From: Piliocolobus tephrosceles
Taxonomy: Eukaryota; Chordata; Mammalia; Primates; Cercopithecidae
NCBI RefSeq assembly: GCF_002776525.5
Contig: NC_045438.1
Coordinates: 158,663,920 to 158,727,919, forward strand
Reading direction: 5' to 3'
Length of the DNA: 64,000 nt
Shown: one piece after another, positions 35,665 through 48,667 of the stretch
How positions within the stretch are numbered: position 1 is the first letter of the stretch
Layout of the letters: every line of letters begins with the position of its first letter
Notes under the pieces: generated by a model
The model's database searches: none
Told to the model about the DNA's origin: nothing
The model's input: the letters and a program-made list of their open reading frames with translations, nothing else
Made by a program: the position numbers and the translations under genes

Positions 35665-36660
35665 ACTAGGACGGCATTTTATTCTATTGATTATTTCCTT
35701 TGCTTTGCAGAAGCTTTTTAGTTTGATGTAGTCCCACTTGTCTATTTTCACTTTTACTTCCTGTACTTTTGGTGTCTTATCCATGAGAGCATTGCCAAGA
35801 CCAATGTCATGAAGATTTTCCCCTATGTTTTCTTTTAGGAATTTTACAGTTTCAGATCTTATGTTTAGAGTTGATTTTTGTATTAACATATGGTGTAAGA
35901 TAAAGGTCAATCTCATTCTTTTGCATGCGAATATTCACTTTTCCCAGTGCCATTTGTAGAAGAGACTGTCCTTTCCCCATTGTGTTTTCTTGGCATCCTT
36001 GTTGAAGATCAGTTCATTGTATATGTGTAGATCTGTTTCTGGGCTCTGTAGTCTGTAACATTGGTCTATATCTGTCTTTATGCCAGTACCATACTGTTTT
36101 AATTACTGCAGCATTGCAATATAATCTAGCAATTCCACTTCTGGGTATTTACCCAAAAGAATTGAAATCAGAACTTCAAGGAGATGTTAGCATTCTCATG
36201 TTCATTACAACACTATTCACAATAGGCAAGACATGGAAACAGCCTAAATCTCCACCAGTTGATGAATATATTATGTGGTATGTACATGCAATGGAATATT
36301 ATCATAAAAAAGAAAGAAGTCCTGTGATATATGACAGTGTGAATACATGTGTATAAACCTTGAGGACATTATGCTAAGTGAAATAAATAAGCCAGTCACA
36401 TAGTGACAAATACTGCATGATTCAACATATATGAAGTATCTAAATAAGTAAGACTCATAGAAGCAGAAAGTAGAATGAAGATTTCCAGAGGATGAGGAGA
36501 AGGGTAAATATGCAGTTGCCATTCAATGGGTAAAAATTTTGGTTACAAATGATGATTAAGTTCCAGAGATCTGCAGTGCAACATTGGTATATAGTTAACA
36601 ATATTGTATTGTGCATTTAATATTTTGTTAAGACAGTAGATCTCATGTTAAGTGTTCTCA
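35665..36660. mobile_element. Old L1 with 5' inversion
   Basis: 35665-36117 is L1 ORF2 in reverse (GCTTTGCAGAAGCTTTTTAG, CTTTCCCCATTGTG). At about 36118 the orientation flips and + strand L1 runs to its 3' end (CTTCTGGGTATTTACCC ... ATGCTAAGTGAAATAAATAA ... CTGCATGATTCAAC). A head-to-head arrangement of one 3' end plus one inverted 5' part is typical of twin priming. Confidence 0.85.
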
Positions 36661-37249
36661 CCACCATTTTTTAGCAAAGTGCCAGAAAGAGATCAACACA
36701 GGGATCTCTAGGAGCATTGAGAAAAGGAAACAAAACAGATCTGGTGGAGGATGTGGGCAATAGGCAAAGATTTCAGTGGAAATATGATACTTAAGTAATC
36801 TTTGAAGCCTTAATATAATTTAGCTAGATAAAAAACAGAGGGAAGCAGGTTTGCAGGCAATGGGAAGATATATAAAGCCATATGGTCCTTCAAAAGCACG
36901 ATGTATTTGGCAAATCAAATGTATTTTGACATGGCTGGTCATGGGGAGATGGCAGACAGCAGAGTTAAAGTTGGAAATATATTCAAGGACAAGATGATAA
37001 AAGACTTGACATCATGCTATGGAGTTTGACTTTCTTCTAATGGTAAAGTGAAAAAATTAAAGGATTTAATGTAACTTTTAATTTTAGGAAAATCACTCTG
37101 ATAGTAGAAAGAAAGGTGGGTTTAACAGTGACCAGGTTGGAAGTAGGAAAATCCAGTTAGAAAGCCATTTTGATAGTCTAGGCAAGGAGTGTCAAAAATT
37201 TTAAAGAGAATATCACTAAACGTGGAAGTTGGCATATATTTAAGAAATA
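36661..37249. other. No gene seen
   Basis: Intronic sequence, no assigned repeat. Confidence 0.5.
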
Positions 37250-39830
37250 GTTTTCTGCATATGGCTAGCCAGTTTTCCCAGCACCATTTATTGAATAAGA
37301 GATCCTTTCCCCATTGCTTATTTTTGTCAGGTTTGTCGAAGATCAGATGGTTGTAGATGTGTGGTGTTATTTTTGAAGTCTCTGTTCTGTTCCATTTGTC
37401 TACATGTCTGTTTTGGTACCAGTAGCATGCTGCTTTGATTATTGTAGGCTTGTAATATAGTTTGAAGTCAGGAGGTGTGAGGCCTCCAACTTTGCTCTTT
37501 TTGCTTAGAATTGTCTTGGCTATACAGGGTCTTCCTGGATTCCATATGAAATTTAAAGTCGTTTTTTCTAATTCTGTGAAGAATGTCAATGGTAGTTGGA
37601 TGGGAATAACATTAAATCTATATGCTACTTTGAGCAGTATGGCCATTTTCACAATATTGATTCTTCCTGTCCATGAAGATGGAATGTTTTTCCCTTTGTT
37701 TGTGTCCTATTTCCTTGAACAGTGGTTTGTACTTCCCCTTGAAGAGGTCTTTCACATCCCTTGTTAGCAGTATTCCTAGGTATTTTATTCTCTTTCTAGC
37801 AATTGTGAATAGGAGTTCATTCATGATTTGGCTCTCTGCTTTTCTATTGTTGGTGTAAAGGAATGCTTGTGATTTCTGTACATTGATTTCGCATCCTGAG
37901 ACTTTGCTGAAGCTGGTTATCTAAGTTTTGGGGCTAAGACGATGGGGCTTTCTAAATATAAAGCCATGTCATCCGCAAACAGATATAATTTGACTTCCCC
38001 TTTTCCTATTTGAATACCCTTTATTTCTTTCTCTTGCCTGATTGCCCTGTCCAGAACTTCCAATACTGTGTTCAATAGGAGTGGTGAGAGAGAGTATCCT
38101 TGTCTTGTACTGGTTTTCAAAGGGAATGCTTCTAGCTTTGGCCCATTCAATATGATACTGACTGTGGGTTTGTCATAAATAGCTCTTATTATTTTGAGAT
38201 GTGGTCCATCAATACCTAGTTTATTGAGAGTTTTTAACATGAAGGGATGTTGAATTTTACTGAAGGCATTTTCTGCATCTATTGAGATAATTGTGGTTTT
38301 TGTCTTTGGTTCTGTTTATGGATTATGTTTATTGATTTGCATATGTTTAACGAGCCTCGCATCCCAGGGATGAAGCTGATTGATCATAGTGGATAATTTT
38401 TTGATGTGCTGCTGGATTCAGTTTGTCAGTATTTTATTGAGGATTTTTGCATCAATGTTCATCAGAGATATTGGCCTGAAATTTTCTTTGTGTGTGTGTG
38501 TGTATATCTTCCCAGTTACGGTATTAGGATGATGCTAGTTCATAAAATGAGTTAGGGAGGAGTCCCTCCTTTTCAATTGTTTGGAATAGTTTCAGAAGGA
38601 ATGGTACCATCTCCTCGTTGTATTTCAGGTAGAATTCAGCTGTGAATCTGTCTGGTCCTGGGGTTTTTTTGGTTGATAGGCTACTAATTACTGCCTCAAT
38701 TTCAGAACATGTTTTTGGTTTGTTCTGGGATCCAACTTCTTCCTTACACCTTATATGAAAATTAACCAAGACAGATTAAAGACTTAAATGTAAAACTCAA
38801 AACCATAAAAACTCTAGAAGAAAACCTAGGCAATACAATTTAGGACGTAGGCATGGGCAAAGACTTCATGATGAAAATGCCAAAAGCAATTGCAACAAAA
38901 ACCAAAATTGACAAATGGGATCTAATTAAACTGAAGAGCTTCTGCACAGCAAAAGAAACTATCAATACAGTCAACAGGTAACCTACAGAATGGGAGAAAA
39001 ATGTTGCAGTTTACCCATCTGACAAAGGTCTAATATCCAGAATCTACAAGGAATTTAAGCAAATTTACAAGGAAAAAAACAACCCAATTAAAAAGTGGGC
39101 AAAGGATATGAATAGCTCAACATCACTGATCATCAGAGAAATGCAAATCAAAACCACAATGAGATACCATCTCACGCCAGTCACAAAAAGTCAAGAAACA
39201 ATACATGCTGGAGAGGCTGTGGAGGAATAGGAAAGCTTTTACGCTGTTGGTGGGAATTTAAATTAGTTCAACCATTGTGGAAGACAGTATGGTTATTCCT
39301 CAATGATCTAGAACCAGAAATACCATTTGACCCAGCAATGCCATTAGTGGGTATATATCCCCCCAAATATAAATCATTTCATTATAAATACACATGCACA
39401 TGTATATTTATTGCAGCACTATTTACAATAGCAAAGACATGGAACCAACCAAATGCCCATCTATGATAGACTGGATAAAGAAAATGTGGTACATATACAC
39501 CATGGAATACTCTGCAGCCATAAAAACAAATGAGATCATGTCCTTTGCATGGACATGGATGAAGCTGGAAGTCATCATCCTCAGTAAACTAACACAGGAA
39601 CAGAAAACCAAACACCGCATGTTCTCACTCATAAGTGGGAGTTGAACACTCAGAACACCTGGACACAGAGAGGAGACCACCACACACCAGGGCCTGTTGC
39701 AGGGTGGGGGGGGTGAGGGGAGGAAACTTAGAGGACAGGTCAGTTGGTGCAGTAAACCATGGCACACGTATACCTATGTAACAAACCTGCACTTTCTGCA
39801 GATGTTTCCCATATTTTTTAGAAGAAATAA
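37250..39830. mobile_element. L1 (L1PA/PB-type) with 5' inversion
   Basis: 37250-38740 is ORF2 on the minus strand with broken frames (RT region, including a FADD motif near 37977). At about 38741, within shared TTCCT, it switches to + strand and continues the ORF2 C-terminal part and 3' UTR (…ACCAAACACCGCATGTTCTC … GTAACAAACCTGCAC). The inverted part ends in ORF2 almost exactly where the + part begins, so nearly no L1 sequence was lost. Both parts carry stops. Confidence 0.9.
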
Positions 39831-41596
39831 AGAAATTCAAAACAAAAAGCAAATAGTGAGCAGAACATAACATAATTTGATTGGAAGTTGAAGGCAAAGG
39901 AGAGGATGATAATTAGTATAGTCTCAAGATCAGGAGTTGAGCAGGTGGGGAATGGCTGTAGAATCCTCAGAGGCAGGGATCAGATAGAAAATAAACATTT
40001 ACAGGAGATGGATAACAAGTTAACTCACTTTTCTTTCATGTCGAGCTATCTTTGATATTGCCAAGGGAAATATGTTACGAGAAGTTGGATAAATAAGTGC
40101 AGAGCTCGGGGAAATCAATATAGACTATAGACATATGTAGTTGAAACCTTGAGTTTCATTGCCTTTTGGTAGAGACTAAATTGCAGTGGGCTGAGTCAAG
40201 GATGTGGATGTAGAGTTGGTACTTTGTGACTTTATACAGTTATGCTATAAATAGAAAGTGGTTAGAAAAATATATTTTAAAATTGATTTTTAAATACGGG
40301 CGTGGTTTGAACATATTTCTAGGCAGAGATGAAAATTTACATAAATATTATAAATACTTAAGCAAGGGAGTATATTTGAGAGAGGTCTCTGAAGACACGA
40401 GGTAGAACTCAGATGGAGACAAACCTTGGATTTTGGAAAAAGATCTTGTCTCTTGATATGATAAGGAAAAAAAGGTAAGGGTGAATGCAGCTGCTTGGAG
40501 CTTTGTGGCTGGGTGCTGAGGGAGTACACATATGATAGTCATTATTTTCTATGAAATGCGAGGTGAACTCACTGCCCAAGTCTTCCTTCAGTAGACTGAT
40601 ACATTCTCTGATGCGGCCCTTAGGTCACTAACATAGCTGTTGTAAAATTGCTTAATTCTCCAGGGGATGTGTGTTGTTTAGGCACAGGCTTGGTTTATAT
40701 TTTGACATGTCATAAGCACTGTATGTCATCTTTCCAGAGCACTTAGTTTCTTAGAGAAGGGCTTCTCTGATCACTCAGTTTTCATTCGACCACAAACTTG
40801 TCATGTGGCCCTAGGCAAAGATGTTCATTTGCTAGACTTTAGGCATTTTTTTGTGTGTAATATGATGAAATTAACACGCATGTGTAGGTTTTTATAACAG
40901 GCTCTACATGAATAATTATTTTAAATGACCAGAGAAGTTAAAGCATGAGATGTAGTTTAGACTTTTCTAAGATTAAAAATATTATCAAATAATGTTTTGT
41001 ATCATTTATTCCCACATCAGTATAACCCTTTTCACTTAAAATAAAATGAATGTTTAGTCACACTCTTCATCGTCTGAGGTCTACAACTTTATTATCTAAA
41101 TTATTTGTAAAGTTAAAAAAAAAAGGCACAGAATTTATGCACCAAATAACTATGACTTAATGTTTTGCTACCTAAAGTAAATGGGTACTTGAATTAAAAT
41201 AGAAAGATTACCCCACAGGTAATTATGGATAGGAAAAGTGGGAAGCACTATAATGGATGGAGAAATAACGTAGGGACAAAACAATGACAGATGGACGGCC
41301 TGGCCATCATACCCAATGAACCTGGAATAATTTAGGAGAAATAAACAGGTTTTATTCACTCTCTCAACCTAGTTCTCCTTGTTTTCCATGCTTAACCTGC
41401 TGTCTAAACTATGCATGCTTAGTTACCCCGAGCAGGGTTTGTTTATATTTTAGAAACAGGTGCTCTTAAGGTTCTTTCAGATGTTGATAAAATGATGGTA
41501 ATCTCCTACAGGAAAAATACCTGTTTTTTTCCATCCGAATCCGAATAAGTCGTTCTCTCCCATACACCAGCTGAAGAGTCTGTTTGTCTTTCTCTG
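39831..41596. other. No gene seen
   Basis: Intronic AT-rich sequence between an L1 and the LTR12; no repeat assigned. Confidence 0.5.
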
Positions 41597-41600
41597 AAAT

Positions 41601-43411
41601 TGTGTCCGGAACTGGTGGGTTCCTGGTGTCACTGACTTCAAGAACGAAGCCACGGACCCTCGTGCTCCTGAGTGTTACAGTTCTTAAACATAGTGTGTCC
41701 GGAATTTATTCCTTCTGATGTTCTGACGTGTTGGGACTTTTTTCCTTCTGGAGGGGTTTAGTGGTCTGGCTGGCTTCAAGTGTGAAGCTACAGACCTTCC
41801 CGTTAGTGTTACAGCTCTTAAAGTCAGCGTGTATGTAATCATTCGTTCCTCCCGTCTGGAATTGTTCATTCTCCTTCGTAGGTTCCAGGTCTTGCTGGCC
41901 TCAAGAGTGAGATTGCAGACCTTCGCAGTGACATTTATAGCTCATAAAGGCAGTGGGGAGCCTAAAGACTCAGCAGCTGCAAGATTTATTGCAAAAAACA
42001 AAAGAACAATCCTCCCCCACCACTAAAGGTTACCAGTGCAGGTTGCCCTTCCTGCCCTTCCCAGCTGCTCCGAGTGGGGTGCGGGGCCCACCGAGCCCGC
42101 GCCCACCCAGAACTCACACTGGCCGGTAAGCGCCGCAACCCGCAGCCCCGGTTCCCGCCAGCGCCTCTCCCTCCACACCTCCCTGCAAGCAGAGGGAGCC
42201 GGCTCTGGCCTGGGCCAGCCCAGAGAGAGACTATCACAGTGCAGCGGCGGGCTGAAGGGCTCCTCAAGTGTGGACACCGAGGTCGCCGAGGCGCTGAGAG
42301 CGAGCGAGGTCTGCTAGCACATTGTCATCTCTCAAAATGATGGCATGCTGGGCAGCCCACTGCCTCTGTGAAGCCTGCTTTTATTCCCTTCTCGGACCCC
42401 ACCCACATCCTGCTGATTGGTCCATTTTACAGAGAGCTGATTGGCCCATTTTACAGAGAGCTGATTAGTCTGTTTTGATAGGGTGCTGATTGGTGTGTTT
42501 ACAAACCTTGAGCTAGACACAAAAGTTCTCCAAGTCCCCACCAGATTAGCTGGACACAGAGCACTGATTGGTGCATTTATAAACCTTGAGCTAGATGCAG
42601 AGCACTGATTGGTGCATTTACAGTCCTTTAGGTAGACGTAAAAGTTCTCCAAGTCCCCACCAGATTAGCTAGAAACAGAGTGCTGATTGGTGCATATACA
42701 ATCCTCCAGCTAGACATAAAAGTTCTCCAAGTCCCCACCCAACTGGGAAGCCCAGCTGGCTTCCCTAGTGGATACAGACCTTGGGCCACAGGCGGAGCTG
42801 CCCGCCAATCCCCCGCCACACCCGCCAATCCCGCCCCAGGCGTCTGCATTTCTCAGCCTTTGGGCTCTTGATGCCACAGGTCGCTGTGGAGCAGGGGGTG
42901 GCGCCCCTCAGGGAGCCTCTGGCCTCCTGGAGCCCACAGGCAGGGAGGAGGCAACAGGGCAGGGCTCAGGCATGGCGGTCTACAGATCCGGAGCCCTGCC
43001 TGGCAGGGAGGCGGCTGAGGCCTGGTGAGAATTACAGCCAGGCGCGGGCAAGCCAGCAGTGCTGGGGGAGCCAGTACAGTCTGCGCAGCTGCTGGCCAGG
43101 GTGCTAAGCCCCTCACTGCCCGGGCCGGCAGCGCCAGCCAGCTGCTCCGAGTGGGGTGCGGGGCCCACCGAGCCCGCGCCCACCCGGAACTCACACTGGC
43201 CCGTGAGCGCCGCAACCCGCAGCCCCGGTTCCAGCCAGCGCCTCTCCCTCCACACCTCCCTGCAAGCAGAGGGAGCCGGCTCCGGCCTGGGCCAGCCCAG
43301 AGAGAGGCTATCACAGTGCAGCGGCGGGGTGAAGGGCTCCTCAAGTGTGGACACCGAGGTCGCCGAGGCGCTGAGAGCGAGCGAGGTCTGCTAGCACATT
43401 GTCATCTCTCA
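41601..43411 (-). mobile_element. LTR12-type (HERV-9) solo LTR with internal 315-bp duplication
   Basis: On the minus strand it starts TGAGAGATGACAATGTGC, has a GC-rich U3, the array of ...CTGATTGGTGCATTTAC... units (about 42400-42720), an AATAAAAGCA box, AATAAATCTTGCAGC and ends ...TTCCGGACACA. The 4-bp target duplication AAAT lies at 41597-41600 and 43412-43415, as expected for a class I ERV. No internal retroviral sequence remains, so it is a solo LTR. A second copy of its own 5' end (42061-42375) sits between the box and the R/U5 part. Many short open frames over the GC-rich parts are not genes. Confidence 0.9.
42061..42375 (-). repeat. Internal duplicate, left copy (LTR 5' end plus 41 bp host flank)
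   Basis: Matches 43138-43452 base for base with roughly a dozen substitutions and no indel (constant offset 1077). The copy includes the LTR start (42334) and then 41 bases (42335-42375) equal to host DNA flanking the real LTR edge. Confidence 0.95.
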
Positions 43412-43452
43412 AAATGATGGCATGCTGGGCAGCCCAGTTCCTCTGTGAAGCC
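43138..43452 (-). repeat. Internal duplicate, right (original) copy
   Basis: The true 5' edge of the LTR (43411) and adjoining host DNA (43412-43452). It is the source of the copy at 42061-42375 because only here does the flank follow the target duplication at the end of the element. Confidence 0.93.
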
Positions 43453-44270
43453 GGCACGGTCCCCAGCAGTTGCATCTGGTCATTGAGGTGAGGTTTTGCT
43501 CTGGCATAACAGTCCAGGAGACACAGAAGTCATAAGAACTCATCTTAGTGGAAAATGCCAATGTGGATTTGTGCAATGTCTGGCTGATTTAGGTTAGCAT
43601 CCTTAATATATTAGAGCAAAAACTGTAAGTCGTTCTGGACTTCTGGATCAGTGCTGTCAATGTGGCAATGTTAATATGGCTAGCATGATAGGAAGACAAA
43701 GGGGACCAAGTCTTGTGCTGGCAGTTCCTAAACGATGTGTCTAGCTCTGGGCCCCGGAAGCTCCACATTATGGGGACTGGCTGTGCAGGCTCCAGATTGA
43801 TCCCTGTTAAGTTTGCTTGTTTGGTTCTGATTCCTCCAAGAGCCTCAGTAATATGCTAAAGGATTTCTACTAGAAAAATTCTCACTCTCTATGGCTCGGA
43901 AAGGTAAGTTGACTGGGATACCAGTTTCTCACATCTGTGCTAGATGTAATCATTTGGACTTGATTTTATAGTTTCTAAAAAGCATTAATATTTTTAGTAA
44001 TTTTTCTCGTTCTAGAAGAATTTGTGATTTACGAAAAAAAATGGAAAGTATAGAAAAAAGTCAAAGAATAAATTTAAAAACACGAATAATCTCATCTAGA
44101 TAAAGCATTGTTAATTTTTTAGGAGCTTTTATTTAAAGCTCCCATTTTATAGTTTTTTTTTCCCCATTATGTAGTTTTCCCATTATATAGTTTTTTACAA
44201 AGTTGGAATTCTACAAAAACAACTTCGTATGTCGATTTTAAACTTAATATTATGTGATACATTTAAAAAT
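43453..44270. other. No gene seen
   Basis: Intronic sequence beyond the LTR12; not assigned. Confidence 0.5.
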
Positions 44271-44275
44271 TTTTT

Positions 44276-44560
44276 TTTATTATACTTTAAGTTCTAGAGT
44301 ACATGTGCACGACGTGCAGGTTTGTTACGTGTGTATACATGTGCCATGTTGGTGTGCTGCACCCATTAACTCATCATTTACATTAGGTATATCTTCTAAT
44401 GCTATCCGTCCCCCCTCCTCCCACCCCACGACAGGCCCTGGTGTGTGATGTTCCCCTTCCTGTGTCCAGGTGTTCTCATTGTTCAATTCCCACCTATGAG
44501 TGGGAACATGCGGTGTTTGGTTTTATGTCCTTGCGATAGTTTGCTCAGAATTATGGGTAT
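44276..44560 (-). mobile_element. 5'-truncated L1PA 3' end
   Basis: TTATTATACTTTAAGTTCTA ... GTTTGGTTTTATGTCC read as reverse L1PA 3' UTR. ACATTTAA occurs on both sides (about 44259 and 44562). Confidence 0.9.
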
Positions 44561-45018
44561 GAACATTTAATGCATACACAATATTTTATATTGTATAAAA
44601 TATACTGTAGAAGCAGTATAAAATACATATTTCTTTATTGCTGGAAAATAGATTGTTTTACATTTTTGTACATCTTATAAATAATTCTAATGAACATTCT
44701 AGGGCACAGGAGCTTGTCTACATTTTAAAGTATTATTTGAATAGAGTCCTAGACCCAGAAATACAGTTTTAGAGGGTTTGATATTTCTAAGACATTTGAC
44801 AACTATTGCAAACTTGTTTTCTAGGAAAGTAGTATGGATTTATTCTTCCACAGTAGTAAATGAGGAAAGTTCTAAAATAATGTTCATGTAATATCTTAAC
44901 TTTTTAAAAATTTAATAGAAGAAATGAAATCTCATTTTTCAATAAATGTTAGTTTTTATTTACTCATCGCTAAACATTCTTACGATGCTCATTATTCATT
45001 CATATTTCATTTTCTGTG
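44561..45018. other. No gene seen
   Basis: AT-rich intronic sequence. Confidence 0.5.
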
Positions 45019-45025
45019 AATTGCC

Positions 45026-45293
45026 TTTTTTTTTTTTTTGAGATGGAGTCTCACTTTGTCACTCAGGTTATCTCGGCTCACTGCAACCTCCGCCTCCCGG
45101 GTTCAAGTGATTCTCCTGCCTCAGCCTCCCCACTAGCTGGGATTACAGGCGCCTGCCACCATGCCCAGCTAATTTTGAGATGGGGTTTCACCATGTTGGT
45201 CAGGATGGTCTCGAACTCTGGACCTCAGGTGATCCACCTACCTGGGCCTCCCAAAGTGCTGGGGATTACAGGCGTGAGCCACAGCGCCTGGCC
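45026..45293 (-). mobile_element. Alu SINE with internal deletion
   Basis: GAGATGGAGTCTCACTTTG then CACTCAGGTTATCTCGGC: about 20-25 bases of the usual ...GCTGGAGTGCAGTGG... are missing. Ends ...CAGCGCCTGGCC. Confidence 0.92.
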
Positions 45294-48200
45294 TATGAAT
45301 TCTTTTTTAAGTGTCCTTTTGCCTTCCTTTCCACAGAGCATTCAAATATTTGTCTTACTCAGTTTTATGAGTTATGTATGTATTAGCAGTATTAATCCTT
45401 TTGTCGTAATTTTAACAGATATTTTCTCTATTTTCTGCTAGCCTTTTAAATTTATGTGTTGATTTAAAAATAATTATTTAAAATTTACATAAAGTCTTTT
45501 ATAACTTTGTTAACATTGAAATAACATATTTGACAAACAATTGTTCCCCATTTATTTACTTCTATTTTTAGAAAGTTTGAATTCTCTTTTTGAACCTCTG
45601 CTCATAAGCCATGTAGAAGTCATTTGGTATGGCTAGTGTTGAGATCTAAGACATTCTTTTGTCTTTAATTTTCTGGTCCGTTCAGTAAGTTGGTATCATC
45701 ATTAGATCTTAACTGTTTTGTTATTTTATCTTACTGGGTTTTATTTTAAATAAATTTACCTCATTATTTTATGTTTCCGGTGTGATGGACAGAGTAAGCT
45801 TCTCTTGTTTTCACGATAATCTTCTACAAAATTTACCTTTCCCCAAACATTTATAAATGACTACTATGGACATTGGCATTAGGGAAAAGATGTGAGGCCC
45901 ATCCATGACTAAGTGTTTGGTCTTGTAGCATTCCTTCCAGATAAAGCTTCCATTGATATCATATAGATTCTTAAATTCTAAACCCTTTATCTAAATAGTA
46001 CAAAAGATCTCCAGGCTGTTTACATTTTTCTTTAAAATATGCAGAGAACAAAAAATCACAGTTTAAGTGTTAGTTAGATTTATTTAAGCTTGTTATAATC
46101 CTGGAAGCTGTACACAAATCTAAAAGACTGATAGTCAAGTTAATTAGTTTTTGAGGGTCTTTATGTCTTCTTAATCATTGACTTAATAGTTCCAAATAGC
46201 CTTATAAGTTTTAGCTGCTGTCATTTATTACTTAGGAAAATTAATTTAGATTAAAATAATTTAAAGACAGGTTTTGATGAGAATATTATGAGCATATTCA
46301 TTGTCTAGGGACTGTGTATGAGATAATCAAAGATTTTCTACTTTCTAAATCATTTCACTGTGGAAATTTCCACAATCTTCTTTACAATGTTCCTTGGTAA
46401 AGGCAAAATATTATTTACCAGGTAAAGAGAAAAAATTCTGAAATGTATGTAATTAACATATAGCTAAGCAATTCTTATTCCCTGAAATTCTCACGTAATT
46501 AGTTCATGGACACTCTATGCCCTGATAGGCAGAAATGAACCATGTACCTTATGACACATTTGTATAGGAATAGACATATTTAAAAGATTTAGATCCTGCA
46601 TTGCGTCAGCTCCAGTAAACTGAATGATTGTAACTCAATGCTTCAATGCTGCAGGTCCAGATGCATTCACTGAATGCTGGTTTAGGTCCAGATACATTCA
46701 CTGAATGCTTGTTTGCTAAAAGCCCATCAGTGTTTCTCCCTCTGCTCCTTAGACTTTAATATGTCTTGTGTGGGCAGTTGACACAATGTTGTAGCTGACC
46801 CCCCTTCCATTTTTGTTTCAGCAGATAGAGTGCTCTTTTTCTACCCCAACTCTTCCCATCCATAGCTGCAAGAAGCTAGGTCAGAGATAAGGTGAACATT
46901 CCTTGGCATGATATTTCTTCTCTTATAAACAGAAAAATTGGTCAGTTTAGACTCAATCACTCCTTTGATGAATTGACTTTTGGTAAATTTGCCTGTTTTC
47001 AGAACCCGTAGGGTAAAAATAATATAAAATAATCTGTTACAACTTCTACTTTCTTCCCAAGCATATGGGAAACAGGGCATGTGAGTTTTGATCAATGACA
47101 AACAGGTGTCAATAAGCTTATATGTGCCCGAATGAAGTGACAAGGTGCAGACTCCCTGGCTGGCACAGTCTAGATTCCTGGCTTGAGCTTATTTTATGTC
47201 ACTGGGATAAGAAATTTTCTTTTCTACTTTCATGTAAGTACTTGCATCTCATAGCGTAGTTAATCTGCATTGGCCAGTGCCACTCCCCACTTTTGTCTGT
47301 CAGCAATATGTATAGTTTGTAAAACTCTTCCTGAAAAAAAATTGTGCCATCCTTATTACTGAAACAATTGAACAAACAACCAAAAAAATAAATAAAAAAC
47401 TATCTTGGTTTGCTGCCACAAAACAAGGAGGATTACCTCTGCATAAAAACAGTGTGTTGAATTCTCTTCACCTTGTATTTTAATGTTGCAAGTCAGACCA
47501 GAGTGAAGCAAATATTGTGAGAAAATGATATGACATTCCTGAACTGACAACTGAGGGCAAGATGTGGACTCTATAATTCACCTTTCTCTTCTCTATACCA
47601 AGAAAAGTACCTGGAATACAATGGAACACAACAAAAATTTGTTGAAATAAAAGCATGAATAAATAAATGAATACTTTTTTTATGTGGTGAGGACACACTT
47701 TCCCTTTCAAATAAAATGTAACTTACAGGCTGTATGTTCAAATGACCCTTGTCCCCAAGTGTTTTTCATTTTAAACTGTCAGCTAGAATATAATGAAGCG
47801 TGGAAAGGTACACACACAGCTCTCGCCTGTGTTAATTTGACTTATCAAAATGACCAGAATAGGTTTTTAGTTTGACTTTTTGGTAACAGTCAACTTTAAA
47901 AGGCACAATGCAATGTGGAAGGAAGAATTCAAAATTGTCAGAATGATGCATAGCGGGAGAAATGCAAAACTTTTAGTCAATGTAAATAAAAAATTCAGAG
48001 AACCCAGGGTGGTAATAACCACAGTTTAGATGCAGAATGATCTCTAAATTCTGTCTTGACAATTCTCTGTTCTAACTTTGGTATTTCCAAATCTCTATTC
48101 CGTGGCCTCCAGCCTCTATCTTCTGCTTTCCTCCCCAAGTAGTCTTTTTTCTTTATTGACCTGTTAAATAGGTTAATATAAGTCATGTTCAGATGCTCAA

Positions 48201-48660
48201 AACTGCAGAAGAGTTCCTAGTGATCTTGGTCATACTTACAAAGGGGCTGTCATTCTGCAAAGGGACAATGACAGAAGGGGCCTCCTCCTTAGGCTAGTTC
48301 TAGTACACAAGCAGTGGTGGTCTTCACTATTGACATTAGTTGTAACACTGGACCTTTTCCCGGCACTGTGTTTTTGCAGTAGCTAAGACCTCACAGATGA
48401 GTTGGATTTGAGAAAGTGCTGCTGTAGTTCTTCTTCGAATAGTTCATCTTATGCTGTGCAGTTTGGGTCTCCTTAGTACAGATTCTGTAACAGATGCACC
48501 TATGTAATCTAATGAGTCAGTGCCTTCAACGGAATATCAGACAATATGTATTGGTAGATCTGACCCATTAAAAAATAACATCCTAATTCTAACCAATAGC
48601 TGTTACAGAAATCTCTGAATCTCTACGCATAGGTTCCTATTTCATCCTATACCATAGGAA
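45294..48660. other. No gene seen
   Basis: AT-rich intronic sequence. Contains a short 31-bp tandem duplication at 46653-46714. Short open frames (e.g. 46841-47143 minus) have no coding support. Confidence 0.5.
46653..46714. repeat. 31-bp tandem duplication
   Basis: AGGTCCAGATGCATTCACTG... at 46653-46683 is repeated at 46684-46714 with two differences. Confidence 0.95.
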
Positions 48661-48667
48661 TTGACAT

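Noticed and set aside
36114..36356. 80-codon open frame
   Set aside because: Translation of an old L1 ORF2 end.
42023..43417. Several GC-rich open frames on both strands as a gene with a CpG island
   Set aside because: They fall entirely within the LTR12 and its duplicate; overlap on both strands reflects GC content.
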